Origin: an uncultured Gemmatimonadota bacterium
GTDB lineage: Bacteria; Gemmatimonadota; Gemmatimonadetes; Longimicrobiales; Longimicrobiaceae
Direction: 5' to 3'
Assembly (NCBI GenBank): GCA_902805735.1
Contig: CADCTW010000153.1
Coordinates: 1-44,038, forward strand
Length of the DNA stretch: 44,038 bases
Positions 32,772 to 41,603 of the stretch are shown here, piece by piece. Made by a program: the position numbers and the translations under genes. Each line of letters starts with the position of its first letter. Position 1 is the first letter of the stretch. The notes below the pieces were generated by a model. The model worked only from the letters and a program-made list of their open reading frames with translations, made no database searches and was not told the origin of the DNA.

Positions 32772-34485
32772 CTACTTCGATGGCGGCGAGCCCGGTTCTT
32801 GGGGGTTTCTTACCACGATAACCTGATCGTTGGACGTTAGTACTGCCACCGGTTCACCTCGTAGGGCCGCGGCGAGATACCAAACCCATTCATCGACCAA
32901 GCCGCCCATCTCGCGCTTACCCGTCAGCTTCACGCCGTAAAAGGTCCACCCCGCTGCTCTCGCGAGGGTCCGCCCTCCGTCGGGCGAGGAGCGCAGGGCG
33001 GATGCTAACGGGGGGACACCGGCTCCCAGAAGCTGCGGCGCCAGAAGGGGACGCGGGGATCGTTGAACTGGCCGTGACGCGTTGGACGGTTTCCGTACGG
33101 GGCGACGGTGGAATCACCGATCCCGAAGGCCTTGATGCTCACGCGACCCCGCACCTCCTGCGGAAAGACGTAGTGGTGGTCGAGGGCGTTCCGCCATTTG
33201 CCCAAGCGGAGGTCCAGCCGCGTGCGCGGCTTGGTCAGGTAATCGTCCAGCCACTCGAGCAGGCTGCCGCCGGGGAGGAAGTCCGTTCCGAGTGCCCGTT
33301 CGCGGATGTCCGCGCGCGGATGCAGGGTAAGGAGGTAAAGCGCGTGCTCGTGTTCTCGCGCATAAACGGAATGACGGATGTCTCTAGGTCGCGGACGGAA
33401 GACGCCGGAGCCATGTAAACGATGTCAGACACCGGGAGCTCGGGGTAGCGCTGCAGCAGTTCGTTCATGACGATAGCGCCCATGCTGTGCCCGATCAGCG
33501 TGATCGTGCGCGAACCCCGTTCTTCGGCGACAAGCGTGCTCAACGAGTCCATCAGCACGCCCAGTGCTCCCGAGGGCGCGCGGTAGTCGACAGTCCCTTG
33601 CTTCGCCATCGCCAGGGCAGTGCTCCGCTCGTCATCGGCTCGAAACATCAGGTGGATGCGCCGCAGCATGTTCTCCCAGGCGGGAGCCCCGAACCCGGCC
33701 ACGAAGGGGGAGCCGAACGCCCGGAACGGAGATCCGACCGTCAGTCCGCCAAATCGCTGAACCACCGGTGGGAGCCTGGCTACGTCGCCTCGCGACACCC
33801 GAATCTGGTTCGGCTGACCAAATTCTCGGCGCAACGAGTCGTACACGATGTCGTATGATTGGGGGCTCCGCCGTAGCGGGACCGTCCCGTCACCTACCTG
33901 CGAGCCCCAAGACGGGATCGCCTCCACCACGGAGTTTGCTAGTCCGCCAAAAAATGCGAGCGGAATCGTCAGCGGCGCCCAGCTTTCGCGCTCTCCCTGC
34001 CTCACGCAGCAGAGGTGCTCGCCCAAAGTCGTGGGGAGAGACGCGTGCCAGTTCACGAATATCGGGTAGTACTCACCCTCTGTCGTGATCGCCTTCTCCA
34101 TGACGGTGTTGTTCTCGAGGGCCCCCTGCAGCGTCACCAGTCCGCCGTGCGCGTAGAGCAGGACCGGAATACGCGGGCGTGCACGGAGCGCTTGCATCAT
34201 CTCGTGCAGGTATACATCGTACTCGCGATCGGTCATCAGCTTGCCCGCAGAAACTTGAGGAGACGTGTCACTCTCGACAGCGACCCGCATCGCCTCGCCA
34301 CGTCTGTTCACGAATATAGCGTGCTTTCTCAGGTCTGAATTCGCCCGGGGGACGACCAACGCGGCTCCCGTGGCTTGTCGGGTACGGGACGATTGCTGTT
34401 GAGCCGCAACATGGGGTGTGCCCGCGATCAGGAGGAGGAAGGCGGTGGCACACGGGCTGAACCGGCGGGGAGATCTGAACGACAT
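32772..34485 (-). pseudogene. secreted alpha/beta hydrolase, two frameshifts
   Basis: The start at 34485 (AGGAG upstream) gives a signal peptide, MSFRSPRRFSPCATAFLLLIAG. An alpha/beta-hydrolase domain follows with an oxyanion-region YAHGG and the nucleophile elbow TLIGHSMGAIVMNELLQRYPE. Around 33358 the frame changes by one base; the new frame continues sensibly (PRADIRERALGTDFLPGG, then KWRNALDHHYVFPQEV) to a TAG at 33005. Restoring one base in the six-G run 33009-33014 leads into a third open stretch (GWTFYGVKLTGKREMGG) ending at 32772. With both repairs the protein would have about 571 residues. Either it is a decaying gene or the sequence has errors; its base composition is also less GC-rich than its neighbours. 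The natural substrate is unknown. Confidence 0.8.
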
Positions 34486-34531
34486 TGGGGAAGCTCCTGC
34501 GAAGGTGGCCAGCGGAGAGTAACTCGGGTCA

Positions 34532-34560
34532 ATATTAGTAAGCGTTTGGGTGCGCATCAA
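34532..34560 (-). promoter_or_regulatory. promoter of the broken alpha/beta hydrolase gene
   Basis: On the minus strand TTGATG (34555-34560), 17 bases, TAATAT (34532-34537), 47 bases before the ATG. It lies in a locally A+T-rich stretch. Confidence 0.6.
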
Positions 34561-34886
34561 TAAGGTTGTTTCCTGCCTCGAGACACCTGATTGATGCTCA
34601 CCGGACGGCGATTCAGCCGCTGTCCACGCGAGTCAAGAGAGCTACGGCCGCAGCCCGGCCGTTCGCTCCACGACACAAGCGCCCTCCCCGAAACTGCCGG
34701 TGGGGGGTTGCGTGGATCTGTGTGTGGCGGATGGGGCCGGTGCGAGGGAAGACACCGGCAGAGATGTGGGGCGACCCCTACACAGCGTGGGATGCACGGG
34801 AAGGCTCACTCCCTCTTCTCCCGATGACTGGAGAGGCTGGCGCCTCTGTTAACGGGGGAGGAGGTTTGGGGGGACGAGGGCCCTGC
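34561..34886. other. intergenic region with a degenerate hairpin arm
   Basis: No gene is recognised between the hydrolase promoter and the priA stop. The last 90 bases (about 34795-34884) contain a decayed paired-hairpin arm (CTTCTCCCGATGACTGGAGAGG and a final ACGAGGGCCC) without clean symmetry. Confidence 0.5.
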
Positions 34887-37379
34887 CTAAAGGAGCGCGA
34901 CCGGATCCCGATCCAGCGCGATGCGCAGGTCGGCTTTGCTCTTGGGTGGATCGAAGCGCTCGTAGAAGTAGCGCGCGACTTCGCCGAGGAGCTTGGAGTT
35001 CTCGGAACGCAGGAGGAAATGCCAGCGCCAGCGGTTGCGGATGCGGTCGATGGGGCACGGGGCGGGGCCCACCAGCGCGACTTCCTTGAGCCCGCGTGAG
35101 GAGAGCAGGCCCGCGAGCCACTCGGAGGCTTGGACGGCGAGCTCCTGGGTGGCGGGCTCCTCCAGGCCGCTGAGGACGACGTTCACCAGGCGAGAGTGGG
35201 GGGGATACGTGGGCTCGCGGCGCGCCTCCAGCTCGCGCGCGGCGAAGCCCACGAAATCGTGCTCGGTGGCGCTCTCGATGGCGTAGTGGCTGGGGAGGGC
35301 GGTCTGGATGAACACTTCCCCGCCCTTGGGGCCACGCCCCGCACGCCCCGCCACCTGCGTCAGGAGCTGGAAGGTTCGCTCGGTGGCGCGGAAATCCGGG
35401 AGGTTGATCCCCACGTCCGCGTTGATGACGCCCACCAGGGTGACGTTGGGGAAATCCAGCCCCTTGGCGATCATCTGCGTGCCGAGGAGGATGTCCACTT
35501 CGCCGCGCTCCACGCGCCCCAGGATGTCGTGGTGCGCCCACTTGCCGCCCGTGGTGTCCACGTCCATGCGCGCGATTCGCGCCGACGGGAACGCCTCGCC
35601 CACCGAGCGCTCCACCTGCTCCGTTCCCACGCCGCGGAAGCTGAGGTCCGCGGAGCCGCACGCCGTGCAAGTCTTCGGCGACGGCTCCTCGTGCAGGCAG
35701 TAGTGGCAGGTCAGGAGGCCGCGCCGCCGGTGGAAGGTCAGCGACACGTTGCAGTTGGGGCAGTGCCACACGAACCCGCAGTCGCGGCACTGCACGAAGC
35801 TGGCGTAGCCGCGGCGGTTGAGCAGCAGGATCGTCTGCTCGCCCAGACGCATCCGCGCGTGCACCGCGTCCACCAGCACGTCGGAAAGGATGATGGGACC
35901 CATGTCCGCCTTCTGCAGCGGGCCCGCCGTCTCCTTCTGCCGCTTCCGCTCCTTGCGCAGGTCCACGATGCGGATGGGCGGGAGCGGCTGCCCGCCGACG
36001 CGCTCCGGGAGCTCCACGAGCTGGTACTTGCCGCTCTGCGCGTTGGTCCAGCTCTCCAGCGCCGGGGTGGCGGAGCCCAGCAGGCAGACGGCGCCTTCGA
36101 GGCGCGCGCGCACTACGGCCACCTCGCGCGCGTGGTAGCGCGGGGCGTCGGCCTGCTTGTACGAGCTCTCGTGCTCCTCGTCCACCACGATGGCGCCGAG
36201 GTTGGCCAGCGGCGCGAACACGGCCGAGCGCGCGCCGACCACGATCTGCTTCTCCCCCGCCCTCAGCGAGCGCCACTCGTCGTACCGCTCGCCGTCAGAC
36301 AGCGCCGAGTGGAGCACGGCCACGCGGTCGCCGAACACGGCCTTGAAGCGCCCCACCGTCTGCGGCGTCAGCGCGATCTCCGGGACGAGGACGATGGCCG
36401 TCTTCCCCTGCCGCTCCACCACCTCGCGCAGCAGCTCGATGTAGACCAGCGTCTTCCCCGAGCCGGTGACGCCACGCAGGAGAAAGGTGCCGGGCTCGCG
36501 GGTGCGCGAGGCTTCGGAGAGGCGGCGGATGATCTCGGCCTGCTGCGGCGTGGGGCGCAGCTTGGGCGCGGCGCCGACCTCGATGTTGGCGTACGGATCG
36601 CGCGACACCTCTTCCTCGGTGACGGACGCGAGCCCCTTCTCCACCAGCCCCTTCACGATGGCGCTGGAGAAGCCGAGCGTCCCCGTGAGGTGGCTCAGCT
36701 CGGCCTGGCCGGCCATGGCCTCCAGCATCTCGTACGCCTCGCGCTGGCGCTTCGCGCGCGAGAACAGCTCCTCTCGCTCCAGCAGCGATGGCACGTGGCG
36801 GACGAGGCGCACCACGCGGCGCGTGCGGACGGGCGGCGCCGTACGCGGCCCTTCGCTCACCACCTCCACGACCCCGGCGTCGGTGAGACGGCGGATGACG
36901 GGCCACCACGCGCGGTCGCCCATCTCCCGCCGCAGCCTCGCCACGGGCTGCGGCCCATCGCGGCTCTGCAGCCACCCGACGAGCTTGGCTTCCTGCGGCG
37001 ATAGCCCCTCCTCGTGCACCGCCGCCCCCGCCGCGAGCACCACGTAGTCCGTCGTGGACTCGGTGAGCCCGGCCGGCAGCGCCGTGCGCAGCACCTGGCC
37101 GAGGGGCGCCAGGTAGTAGTCGGCGATCCAGCGCGAGAGCTTGAGGATGACGGGCGTGGCGCTGGGCGCCTCGTCGAGCACGCCGGTGATCGGCTTGATC
37201 CGCTCCACCTTTCCCGCGGGCTCGCCGGTGGCCACACGGTCGATCCACCCGATCTTTTCCTTGCCCGCAAAGGGCACGAGAACACGCGCGCCCGGCCGTG
37301 CGGCCGGGCGCAGCTCGTCCGGCACCCGGTACGTGAAGGTGCGCGGGAGCGGAAGCGGGAGAGCGACTTCGACGAACAA
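34887..37379 (-). CDS. priA: primosomal protein N' (replication restart helicase PriA)
   Basis: The 830-residue protein has the PriA N-terminal DNA-binding domain (FVEVALPLPLPRTFTYRVP), helicase motifs LRGVTGSGKT (Walker A), VVDEEHESSYKQ, LLGSATPALES, a cluster of CxxC zinc pairs (CRDCGFVWHCPNC and later CHYC, CTAC), then LLGTQMIAKGLDFPNVTLVG and QVAGRAGRG. It reloads the replisome at stalled forks. The start is TTG at 37379; its Shine-Dalgarno AGGAG is formed by the edge of the adjacent CACAGAG repeat. The dipeptide epimerase gene is 40 bases upstream on the same strand. Confidence 0.96.
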   Translation of the reverse strand: MFVEVALPLPLPRTFTYRVPDELRPAARPGARVLVPFAGKEKIGWIDRVATGEPAGKVERIKPITGVLDEAPSATPVILKLSRWIADYYLAPLGQVLRTALPAGLTESTTDYVVLAAGAAVHEEGLSPQEAKLVGWLQSRDGPQPVARLRREMGDRAWWPVIRRLTDAGVVEVVSEGPRTAPPVRTRRVVRLVRHVPSLLEREELFSRAKRQREAYEMLEAMAGQAELSHLTGTLGFSSAIVKGLVEKGLASVTEEEVSRDPYANIEVGAAPKLRPTPQQAEIIRRLSEASRTREPGTFLLRGVTGSGKTLVYIELLREVVERQGKTAIVLVPEIALTPQTVGRFKAVFGDRVAVLHSALSDGERYDEWRSLRAGEKQIVVGARSAVFAPLANLGAIVVDEEHESSYKQADAPRYHAREVAVVRARLEGAVCLLGSATPALESWTNAQSGKYQLVELPERVGGQPLPPIRIVDLRKERKRQKETAGPLQKADMGPIILSDVLVDAVHARMRLGEQTILLLNRRGYASFVQCRDCGFVWHCPNCNVSLTFHRRRGLLTCHYCLHEEPSPKTCTACGSADLSFRGVGTEQVERSVGEAFPSARIARMDVDTTGGKWAHHDILGRVERGEVDILLGTQMIAKGLDFPNVTLVGVINADVGINLPDFRATERTFQLLTQVAGRAGRGPKGGEVFIQTALPSHYAIESATEHDFVGFAARELEARREPTYPPHSRLVNVVLSGLEEPATQELAVQASEWLAGLLSSRGLKEVALVGPAPCPIDRIRNRWRWHFLLRSENSKLLGEVARYFYERFDPPKSKADLRIALDRDPVALL

Positions 37380-37381
37380 CT

Positions 37382-37412
37382 GCTCCTCTGTGTCTCTGTG
37401 CCTCTGTGTGAG
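37382..37412. repeat. CACAGAG repeat, single-arm copy supplying the priA ribosome-binding site
   Basis: One arm spans the gap between the dipeptide epimerase stop (7 bases away) and the priA TTG. In the sense of transcription it ends CACAGAGGAG just before the start codon. Confidence 0.85.
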
Positions 37413-37419
37413 CCTGCTG

Positions 37420-38454
37420 TTATCGGCGCGTAACCCCCAGCCCGGGCGCGTCGTTGAAACGCAGGCTCCCGTCCGCCTCGATCCCCGGCCCCTCGAAGGG
37501 ATCGTTGGCGAGGAGGGCGGCGCCGTCCAGGTCCACGAAGTCTACCAGGGGTGTCAACTGCACGGCGGCGGCGATGCCCAGGGTCGACTCGATCATGCAG
37601 CCGAGCATCACCTGCATCCCGTGCGCGCGCGCCGCGTGGACGATGCGCAGCGCTTCGCGCAGGGAGCCGCACTTGGCGAGCTTGATGTTCACGCAATCCA
37701 CCACGCCGGCCAGCTTGGCCACGTCCGCCGCCACCTCGCAGCTCTCGTCCGCCACCACCGGGAGGCGCGAGTGCTCGCGGACCATGCGCAGGCCCGCCAG
37801 GTCGCCCTTTGCCACCGGCTGCTCCACGAAGGAGACGCCGAACTCCTCCAGCATGGGGATCAGGCGGATGGCTTCCTTGGTGGTCCACCCCGTGTTGGCG
37901 TCCACGTACAGCGTCTTCTCGGGCGCTTCTTCGCGGATCATGCGCAGGATCTCGGCGTCGCGCGGGGTGCCCACCTTGATCTTGAGGATGGGGTACGACG
38001 CGGCCTCGCGCACCTTTTGCCGCATCACCTCCAGCTCGTCGATGCCGATGGTGAACGACGACTTCGGCGCGGCGGCCGGGTCCAGCCCCCAGAGCTTCCA
38101 CACGGGCACACCAAGCCGCTTCCCCACCAGGTCGTGCAGCGCCGCCGAGACCGCCACCCGCGCCGCCGGGTTCCGCCCGATGTGCATCGCCAGCGCCGCC
38201 TCGATCCGCTCCAGCGCGAACGGATCGCCCTGCCCGGCATCCTCCAGCACCCCCGCCAGCCCCGGCAGCACCGCCGCCACCGTATCCACCGTCTCCCCGT
38301 AGAACGGAGTCGCCGGCGCCTCGCCCCACCCCTCCACCCCATCGTCATCAGTAACGCGCACCCACACCGTGCGCCGCGTGGGCGGCTCCTTCATCCGCGC
38401 GATGTTGAACGCGTGCTTCGTCCGCAGGTCGAGTATCTGGAAGTCGAGCTTCAT
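37420..38454 (-). CDS. dipeptide epimerase (enolase superfamily)
   Basis: The 344-residue protein belongs to the muconate-lactonising subgroup. It shows the catalytic K-x-K (PILKIKVG), metal ligands in YVDANTGW, SFVEQPV and VVADES, the second lysine in NIKLAKCG, and a C-terminal FVDLDGAALLANDPF segment that shapes dipeptide specificity. It epimerises L-Ala-D/L-Glu or related dipeptides, as in murein peptide recycling or peptide use. The ATG at 38454 fits the family start MKLDFQILDL. It is probably co-transcribed with priA. Confidence 0.92.
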   Translation of the reverse strand: MKLDFQILDLRTKHAFNIARMKEPPTRRTVWVRVTDDDGVEGWGEAPATPFYGETVDTVAAVLPGLAGVLEDAGQGDPFALERIEAALAMHIGRNPAARVAVSAALHDLVGKRLGVPVWKLWGLDPAAAPKSSFTIGIDELEVMRQKVREAASYPILKIKVGTPRDAEILRMIREEAPEKTLYVDANTGWTTKEAIRLIPMLEEFGVSFVEQPVAKGDLAGLRMVREHSRLPVVADESCEVAADVAKLAGVVDCVNIKLAKCGSLREALRIVHAARAHGMQVMLGCMIESTLGIAAAVQLTPLVDFVDLDGAALLANDPFEGPGIEADGSLRFNDAPGLGVTRR

Positions 38455-38617
38455 CGGCGGTCTTGTGTTGGATCTGCACCGAAAGGACGGGCGGCCACAC
38501 GGAGCCGCCCCTACATCGATCACCCGTTGTCGTCAGCCCTCCGCCCCGCGCCGAACCCGCGGTCGTGACAAATCACGCTCCCGTGTGGATCCGGAGGGCG
38601 TGGTGCGTGCGGAGAGA

Positions 38618-38800
38618 AGCCCTCACCCCCCAACCCCCTCTCCCGATAACGGGAGAGGGGGCGATTTCCACAGATCCGCCCATCCCTCATGCGTTGGCGC
38701 AACCGCGGCCCTGCCTGAAACCCCCAGGTCTCCGCCCGACACCGAAGATGCGCCCCCCTCTCCCGTTATCGGGAGAGCGGGGGTCGGGGGGGTGAGGGCC
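38618..38800. mobile_element. MITE-like paired-hairpin element E4
   Basis: The left arm (38618-38665) has small differences, while the right arm (38749-38800) is identical over 52 bp to the right arm of the element at 29995-30326. The inner flank CGACACCGAAGATGCG is shared. It lies between gvpF-like and epimerase genes. Confidence 0.85.
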
Positions 38801-38822
38801 TCTCTCAGCCCCCACCGTTCCC

Positions 38823-39473
38823 TCACCCCACCATCTGCACGAAATCGTACGCCGGCCACGGCCCCGTGAGGTCCAGCTCCAGCGCGGGATTCAGCTGCGA
38901 CAGGTGCTCCACGCGGTCGCGGAAGGCGGCGGAGGCGGCGCGCGGGACCAGGAAGGCAGCGCTCAGCACCCGCGTCTCCGTGGTGGGGGCCGGGATGGCG
39001 GAGCCGGCCATGCGGCGCAGCTCGGCGTAGATGTGCGTCGCCAGGTCCAGCGCCTTCGCGCTGGGGAAGGCCTGGTCCACCACGTCCACGTGCAGGCGGA
39101 ACTCCCAGCGGCCCGCGACCCGCGCCAGCGCGCTGCGCAGCATGGGGTACGAATCGGCCAGGAACCGCTGCACCTCCTCCTCTCCCGCGAACACCACCCC
39201 CGGCGGCGCGGGGACCACGTCGCCCTGCAGCAGCGCGCGGTGCACCTCCCAGTGACGCGCCGTGACATGTAACGGGTCCGTGTCGCAGCCCGTCGGGGGC
39301 GCGGTGCAGATGATGGCGGCCACATCCTGGTGTCCCACCAGCCGAACGCCCAGCCGCGGCTCGGCCGCGTCCCACTCCGGCACCACGCCGCCGTCGAGCG
39401 GGACCACGCCAAGCAGCGAGACCCCGCGGGCGGCGCGCCCCGCGTCGATCGGCACCACGTCCCGGTCGTTCAT
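38823..39473 (-). CDS. GvpF/GvpL-family protein
   Basis: The 216-residue protein ends ALELDLTGPWPAYDFVQMVG, which matches the diagnostic GPWPAYNFV end of gas-vesicle protein GvpF. The preceding segment (ETRVLSAAFLVPRAASAAFRDRVEHL) and the middle (VVFAGEEEVQRFL, WEFRLHVDV) also follow that family. In gas-vesicle clusters GvpF/L is a minor shell-associated or assembly protein. No GvpA or other gvp gene is seen here, so the role may differ. Its ATG overlaps the stop of the M24 peptidase gene (ATGA at 39470-39473), so both are translated together. Confidence 0.85.
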   Translation of the reverse strand: MNDRDVVPIDAGRAARGVSLLGVVPLDGGVVPEWDAAEPRLGVRLVGHQDVAAIICTAPPTGCDTDPLHVTARHWEVHRALLQGDVVPAPPGVVFAGEEEVQRFLADSYPMLRSALARVAGRWEFRLHVDVVDQAFPSAKALDLATHIYAELRRMAGSAIPAPTTETRVLSAAFLVPRAASAAFRDRVEHLSQLNPALELDLTGPWPAYDFVQMVG

Positions 39474-40693
39474 CCCAGGAATGGGTCGTCCCGCAGCAGC
39501 GCGTAAAGGCCACGCTGCGGACGCTCGGTGGTCACCTCGGGCCCGTTCGAGCCGATGAACATGTTGACCTCCGAGCGGAAGCCAACGTCGCCCGGGAGGT
39601 AGATCCCCGGCTCGATGGAGAAGCCGACGCCCGGGATCAGAGTGCGTGTGTCGCGCGTTTCCAGGTTGTCGATGTTGGGGCCGGAGCCGTGCAGCTCGCG
39701 GTCGATGGAGTGGCCCGTGCGGTGGATCACGTTGGCGCCGAAGCCGCGCGCCTCGATGATCCCCCGCGCGACGTCGTCCACCTCGAAGCCGGAGACGGCG
39801 TTCCCCGCGGCGAAGCGGTCGATCACCGCCGCGCACGCGGCCTCGCGCGCCTCCACCAGCACCCCGAACATCTGCTCCAGCCGCTCGGGGATGGTGTCGC
39901 CCACGAAGGCCATCCACGTCTGGTCCGCGTAGATGGCGTCGTCGTTCTCCTTCCCCCACAGGTCGATCAGCACGAGGTCGCCCGCCCGGATCTCCGCGTG
40001 GTGATCCGCGGATGGCGCGTAGTGCGCGTTGGCGGCATTGGCGTTGACCGCGACAATGGTGTCGCCGCCCACCTGGAGCCCGCGGCGCAGGAGCTCGCCC
40101 TGGATCCACTGGCGGATCTCCCACTCGCTCGTCCTCCCCTCCGCGCGGACGGCGGCGGCGATGCGCTCGAAGGCGGCGTGCGCCGTCTCGCGCACGGCCG
40201 CGGAGGCGCGGCGATGGCTGGCTTCACCTTCCGCGGACCAGCGGGCGGTGAAGAAGGAGATCAGGTCGCCGGACCCCTCCGGCTCGGCCCCGGCGGCGCG
40301 CACCATCTCCACCACGCCGGCGGGGACGCGGTCCACCACGGGGACGGCGTCGCCGGGCGTGTACTCCATCGCCAGCCGCCCCATCCCGCCGCAGATGGAG
40401 GCCAGCTCCGCCTCCATCTCGCGCCACGACGAGTACACGCGCTTGTCACCCGTCCACGTGGTCCACGGCTGCTGCTCGATGCGGTGCGTGAGCGCGACAG
40501 GCGTGCCGCGCGCGGGGACCAGGACGAAGTAGCGCCGCGTGAGCGCCGGGAGCCCCAGCAGGGTGCCGGCCACGGGGTTCTGCCCGCGGAAGTCGTAGAG
40601 GAGCCAGCCGTCCAGGCCGCGCGCCAGGAGCTCTTCCTGGATGCGCGCGACGGTCTCGGCGGTGAGGGCGACGGTCTGTTCGGTGACGGCCAT
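39470..40693 (-). CDS. M24-family Xaa-Pro aminopeptidase
   Basis: The 407-residue protein has an N-terminal creatinase-type domain and a C-terminal pita-bread domain. Its five metal ligands are in place: LIDLWGKENDDAIYAD (two Asp), the His of VIHRTGHSID, and the two Glu in FSIEPGIY and RSEVNMF. It removes N-terminal residues preceding proline, or is a related dipeptidase; there is no signal peptide, so it is cytosolic. It lies between a methyltransferase gene (12 bases upstream) and the GvpF-like gene (4-base overlap). Confidence 0.93.
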   Translation of the reverse strand: MAVTEQTVALTAETVARIQEELLARGLDGWLLYDFRGQNPVAGTLLGLPALTRRYFVLVPARGTPVALTHRIEQQPWTTWTGDKRVYSSWREMEAELASICGGMGRLAMEYTPGDAVPVVDRVPAGVVEMVRAAGAEPEGSGDLISFFTARWSAEGEASHRRASAAVRETAHAAFERIAAAVRAEGRTSEWEIRQWIQGELLRRGLQVGGDTIVAVNANAANAHYAPSADHHAEIRAGDLVLIDLWGKENDDAIYADQTWMAFVGDTIPERLEQMFGVLVEAREAACAAVIDRFAAGNAVSGFEVDDVARGIIEARGFGANVIHRTGHSIDRELHGSGPNIDNLETRDTRTLIPGVGFSIEPGIYLPGDVGFRSEVNMFIGSNGPEVTTERPQRGLYALLRDDPFLG

Positions 40694-40705
40694 TTCCAGT
40701 CTGCG

Positions 40706-41518
40706 TCAGAGGTTTTCAGCGGCTTCCGGCGTCCAGCGCGTGCCTTTGATCATCGTGAGCCCCAGCACCCGCTCGCGGGTGAGGAGGCGGTGGATCTCAC
40801 GCTCGCGGACGATGGCGCCGCGCACTCCGCGCCACCCCCACCGCCGCAGCGCGCGGCGCAGGATCGCCACCTTCTCGCGGAAGGTGAAGATCTCGCTGAA
40901 GTCCGGGAACGGCCCGCCCGCCGAAGGACGAAAGGGCGAGGGCGCGTCGGACCAGTCTTCGACGGTCAGGTCCACCACCCCCGCGTCGCGCAGGAGCTGC
41001 TTCCATTCGACCAGGATCAGCGGGCGCGCGCCCAGGTGCTGCACCAGGATCTCGCGGCGCTCGGGGTCCACGTTCCCCGTCCAGATGAGCTGCACCAGCA
41101 CCACGCACCCGAACGGCTTGGTGACGCGGGCCAGCTCCGCCACCGCCCGCCGCGGATCCGCCAGCGCCGCCAGCCCCAGCTCGCCGATGGCCACGTCGAA
41201 GATGCCGTCCTTGTACGGAAGGTCGTCGAGCGCGCCGGCCTCGAAGGCGAGCGGCACGTCCGGCATCTCTTCGCGGGTACGGCGCTCGGCCTCGGCCACC
41301 AGCACCGGGTCGGCATCCACGCCCACGCAGTGCACGCCGAACGACGCCAGGAAGCGGGTGGAGACGCCGCGCCCGCAGGCGGCGTCCAGCACCTCCATCC
41401 CGGAGCTCATCTCGGTGAGGCTCGCGATCTTCCGGTACAACGCCTCGCCGCCGGGCGGAAACACCGCCTCGCGGCTCAGGCGCACCAGGTCCAGCATGGA
41501 GGGAACGTGCGACGACAT
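40706..41518 (-). CDS. SAM-dependent class I methyltransferase
   Basis: The 270-residue protein has the SAM-binding motif I EVLDAACGRGVSTRFLA, motif II CVGVDADP, and a motif-III region around DGIFDVAIGELGLAALADPRRAVAELARVTKPFG. The substrate is not identifiable; the fold resembles UbiE/COQ5-type enzymes. A basic C-terminal tail (RRALRRWGWRGVRG) is unusual and could contact nucleic acid or membrane. It is the first gene of a tight three-gene unit with the M24 peptidase and the GvpF-like protein. Confidence 0.9.
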   Translation of the reverse strand: MSSHVPSMLDLVRLSREAVFPPGGEALYRKIASLTEMSSGMEVLDAACGRGVSTRFLASFGVHCVGVDADPVLVAEAERRTREEMPDVPLAFEAGALDDLPYKDGIFDVAIGELGLAALADPRRAVAELARVTKPFGCVVLVQLIWTGNVDPERREILVQHLGARPLILVEWKQLLRDAGVVDLTVEDWSDAPSPFRPSAGGPFPDFSEIFTFREKVAILRRALRRWGWRGVRGAIVREREIHRLLTRERVLGLTMIKGTRWTPEAAENL

Positions 41519-41571
41519 GGGGGTGGAGTATAGGGCGGGAGTCCCCCGGTCGCCAGCGGTGAACGGATTGG

Positions 41572-41600
41572 CTCACACGGAGGCACAGAGACACAGAGAG
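41572..41600. repeat. CACAGAG repeat, single-arm copy
   Basis: One arm with a single change (CACGGAGG), ending 3 bases from the stop codon of the HDAC-like gene and upstream of the methyltransferase. Confidence 0.9.
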
Positions 41601-41603
41601 GGA

